From contig JACBWW010000049.1 of assembly GCA_020086605.1 (NCBI GenBank), positions 5,433,532-5,497,531 of the forward strand: DNA of 64,000 bases, read 5' to 3'. Below the pieces are notes generated by a model. The model did not search any database, was not told the DNA's origin, and saw only the letters and a program-made list of their open reading frames with translations. The translations under genes and the position numbers were made by a program. This stretch comes from Lanius collurio (taxonomy: Eukaryota > Chordata > Aves > Passeriformes > Laniidae). Below, piece after piece: positions 62,504-64,000 of the stretch; the first letter of the stretch is position 1; each line of letters opens with the position of its first letter.

Positions 62504-63916
62504 GTGTGTCCACATTTCATCCAAGCCCAGTCTGGACTTATTGCAGCCAAAGTGTGAGATGGAGAAGATGTTTCTAAAAGGCTGCTCTATTCTCTTCATC
62601 CCAGACCATCTTGGTGTCAGAGTGGCTCCTTGCCTAATTTAGGAAGCAGCTCTGGCTGCTTGGGTACCTCTTCTGCTGCAGTGTGGCAGTTTTCAGTAGC
62701 ACAAGAAGAGCATCACAGGGAGGAAACAGAGAGAGCAGGTGGAAAAGGTGAAAAGTAAGAACAATCAGTTATAGAAATAAAACAAACTTTGCCACTAAGT
62801 TTCTTGGACTTGGATCTGGTTGGCTTTAAACTATTACTTCGTATTTTTCCAAGTCATTGACTAACTTCTGAGTCTTGGTGTTTGACATTCCATCTGAGTC
62901 ATCACAGAATTTTGTCCCCATCTGTTCATCCATTCATTCTGGTCTATTGCCTCTGCAACAGCACCAGAACAGCTCTACAATTTATTCCAGCACCTTTTTG
63001 GGTCTCCAAGCTCCATCACAATTTTTTTCATTCTTGGGAAAAATACAAAAAACCTAAACCCAGATTTCTCAGCTCTTCCTTCCATAATGGTATCTGATGT
63101 CTGGATTCACAAGATGTTTTTAATTAGTCCTCACGGTCTCCTGATGTCAGAACAAACTATCTGATGCTTGTCGGTTTTTTTTCCACATTTACAAGGAGCC
63201 TTTGTGGCCACAGACAGATCTACTTATTTCATAACCTTTTCCTTCCAAATGGTTCCCATTTTCTACAGATCTTTCACCATCTTTCATTCATTTTATTTTT
63301 TTCTTTCAGTTGCATTAATATTATATGGTTGGGTCACTATTCTTCAGTGCCATCTTCAATTTTTTTCCCACAGCAAATGAGGTAAAACAAATGGACCCTC
63401 AAACTAATGGGGAAAATTAAAGTTTATTTTTGCTTTTTAAATCACGCATATTTCTTTTCTGAGATTCATGACAACAAACAAGGGACTTAACCTGTGACCC
63501 ATTTAAACTTATTTCAATGTTTCCAGTGAGAAACTTGTAAAGAAAAAAAAAATCAACTATTCGTTTCCCTCATAATTCTAAAAGAAAGTAAGTAGTTATT
63601 TACAATTTCTCCTTTATCAGAAATCAGTCTAGTTGTGTTACTTTTTCTTGAATTTTATTTCAGAAAGTTGAATGAAATTCTAAATGTGCAATGGACTGTC
63701 CATTTGTCCTACATATACAAATTCATGACAACTTTTGAGATTGTTCTGGAAGTTGTCATTATGTTGTGAAAATTTACACTAACTCCCAATTTTTATGTTA
63801 AATTCCATTGCTTTATTATCAGAAACATTCATCTGTGTGACTGTTCTGAGTGACCAAAGACTGTCCATCGTTTATTAGCCAGGAATATTTGAGATTAACA
63901 ACTCTGCTTGCAATAG
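62504..63916. other. non-coding DNA, no gene seen
   Basis: T-rich stretches around 63170-63370 create overlapping 60-73-codon frames on the + strand, which are composition artefacts. No repeat was recognised. An A-run lies at 63542-63551. Confidence 0.5.
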
Positions 63917-64000
63917 ATGGAGACGATGCTGGGAGCTGGAGAACGACGTAAGGATTTACCCCAACCAGCAGCGCAGTCTGACACTTTTGTGATGTGTTTG
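63917..64000 (+). other. edge-open frame in a CpG-bearing patch, possible exon
   Basis: An ATG at 63917 opens a frame of 28 codons that reaches the window edge without a stop. The last 80 bases hold four CpG sites, whereas most of the window has almost none. A donor-like CGAC|GTAAGG lies inside at about 63947. The peptide is not recognised, and an in-frame stop lies directly before the ATG. It could be the start of a CDS, a non-coding first exon, or chance. Sequence to the right would decide. Confidence 0.15.

Noticed and set aside
1..64000. tRNA, rRNA, CRISPR, operon or prokaryotic features
   Set aside because: No B-box-like GTTCGANTC in a cloverleaf context, no spaced identical repeats, and no gene density or ribosome-binding context. 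The DNA is vertebrate-like.

Overview
The window looks like AT-rich, CpG-poor, non-coding nuclear DNA from a vertebrate, most likely a bird. The main evidence is three fragments of CR1 LINE 3' ends (about 10509-10600, 42305-42545 and 59553-59700) with the characteristic CR1 tail wording. These fragments are typical of avian genomes, and no mammalian Alu, B1 or L1 sequence was seen. A few short, decayed, palindromic or CORE-SINE-like repeats of the kind shared among amniotes also fit. I recognised these families from memory of their consensus sequences and ran no search.

No protein-coding gene could be recognised. The longest open frames are 157 codons (8128-8601, +) and 133 codons (61457-61858, -). 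Neither resembles a known protein, and both lie in stretches that look like retroviral LTR or leader sequence. The window is best read as a gene desert or the inside of one or more very long introns. There are two weak exon candidates. One is a 75-base segment at 34103-34177, flanked by a good acceptor and a near-consensus donor. The other is an open frame of 28 codons running off the right edge from 63917, inside a small CpG-containing patch.

Layout. 1-7600: unique-looking AT-rich DNA with simple repeats, and at 6443-6720 a poly(T) tract next to a reverse-strand poly(A) signal that could be the tail of a retrocopy. 7600-8570: a GC- and CpG-richer island resembling an old endogenous retrovirus LTR. 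8570-32080: mostly featureless DNA with one CR1 scrap, simple repeats and two stretches rich in homeodomain-type TAAT motifs. 32081-42304: an ancient palindromic repeat, the 75-base exon candidate and a GT/CA microsatellite. 42305-59552: the best CR1 copy, then long unannotatable DNA with local tandem duplications. 59553-62503: the densest repeat cluster, with CR1, two palindromic repeats, a MIR-like element and a possible ERV primer-binding site. 62504-64000: unannotated DNA ending in the edge-open frame.

No operons, CRISPR arrays, tRNA or rRNA genes, or convincing new biological system were seen. Any function here is more likely regulatory (conserved non-coding elements) than coding, and that needs a multi-species alignment to show.
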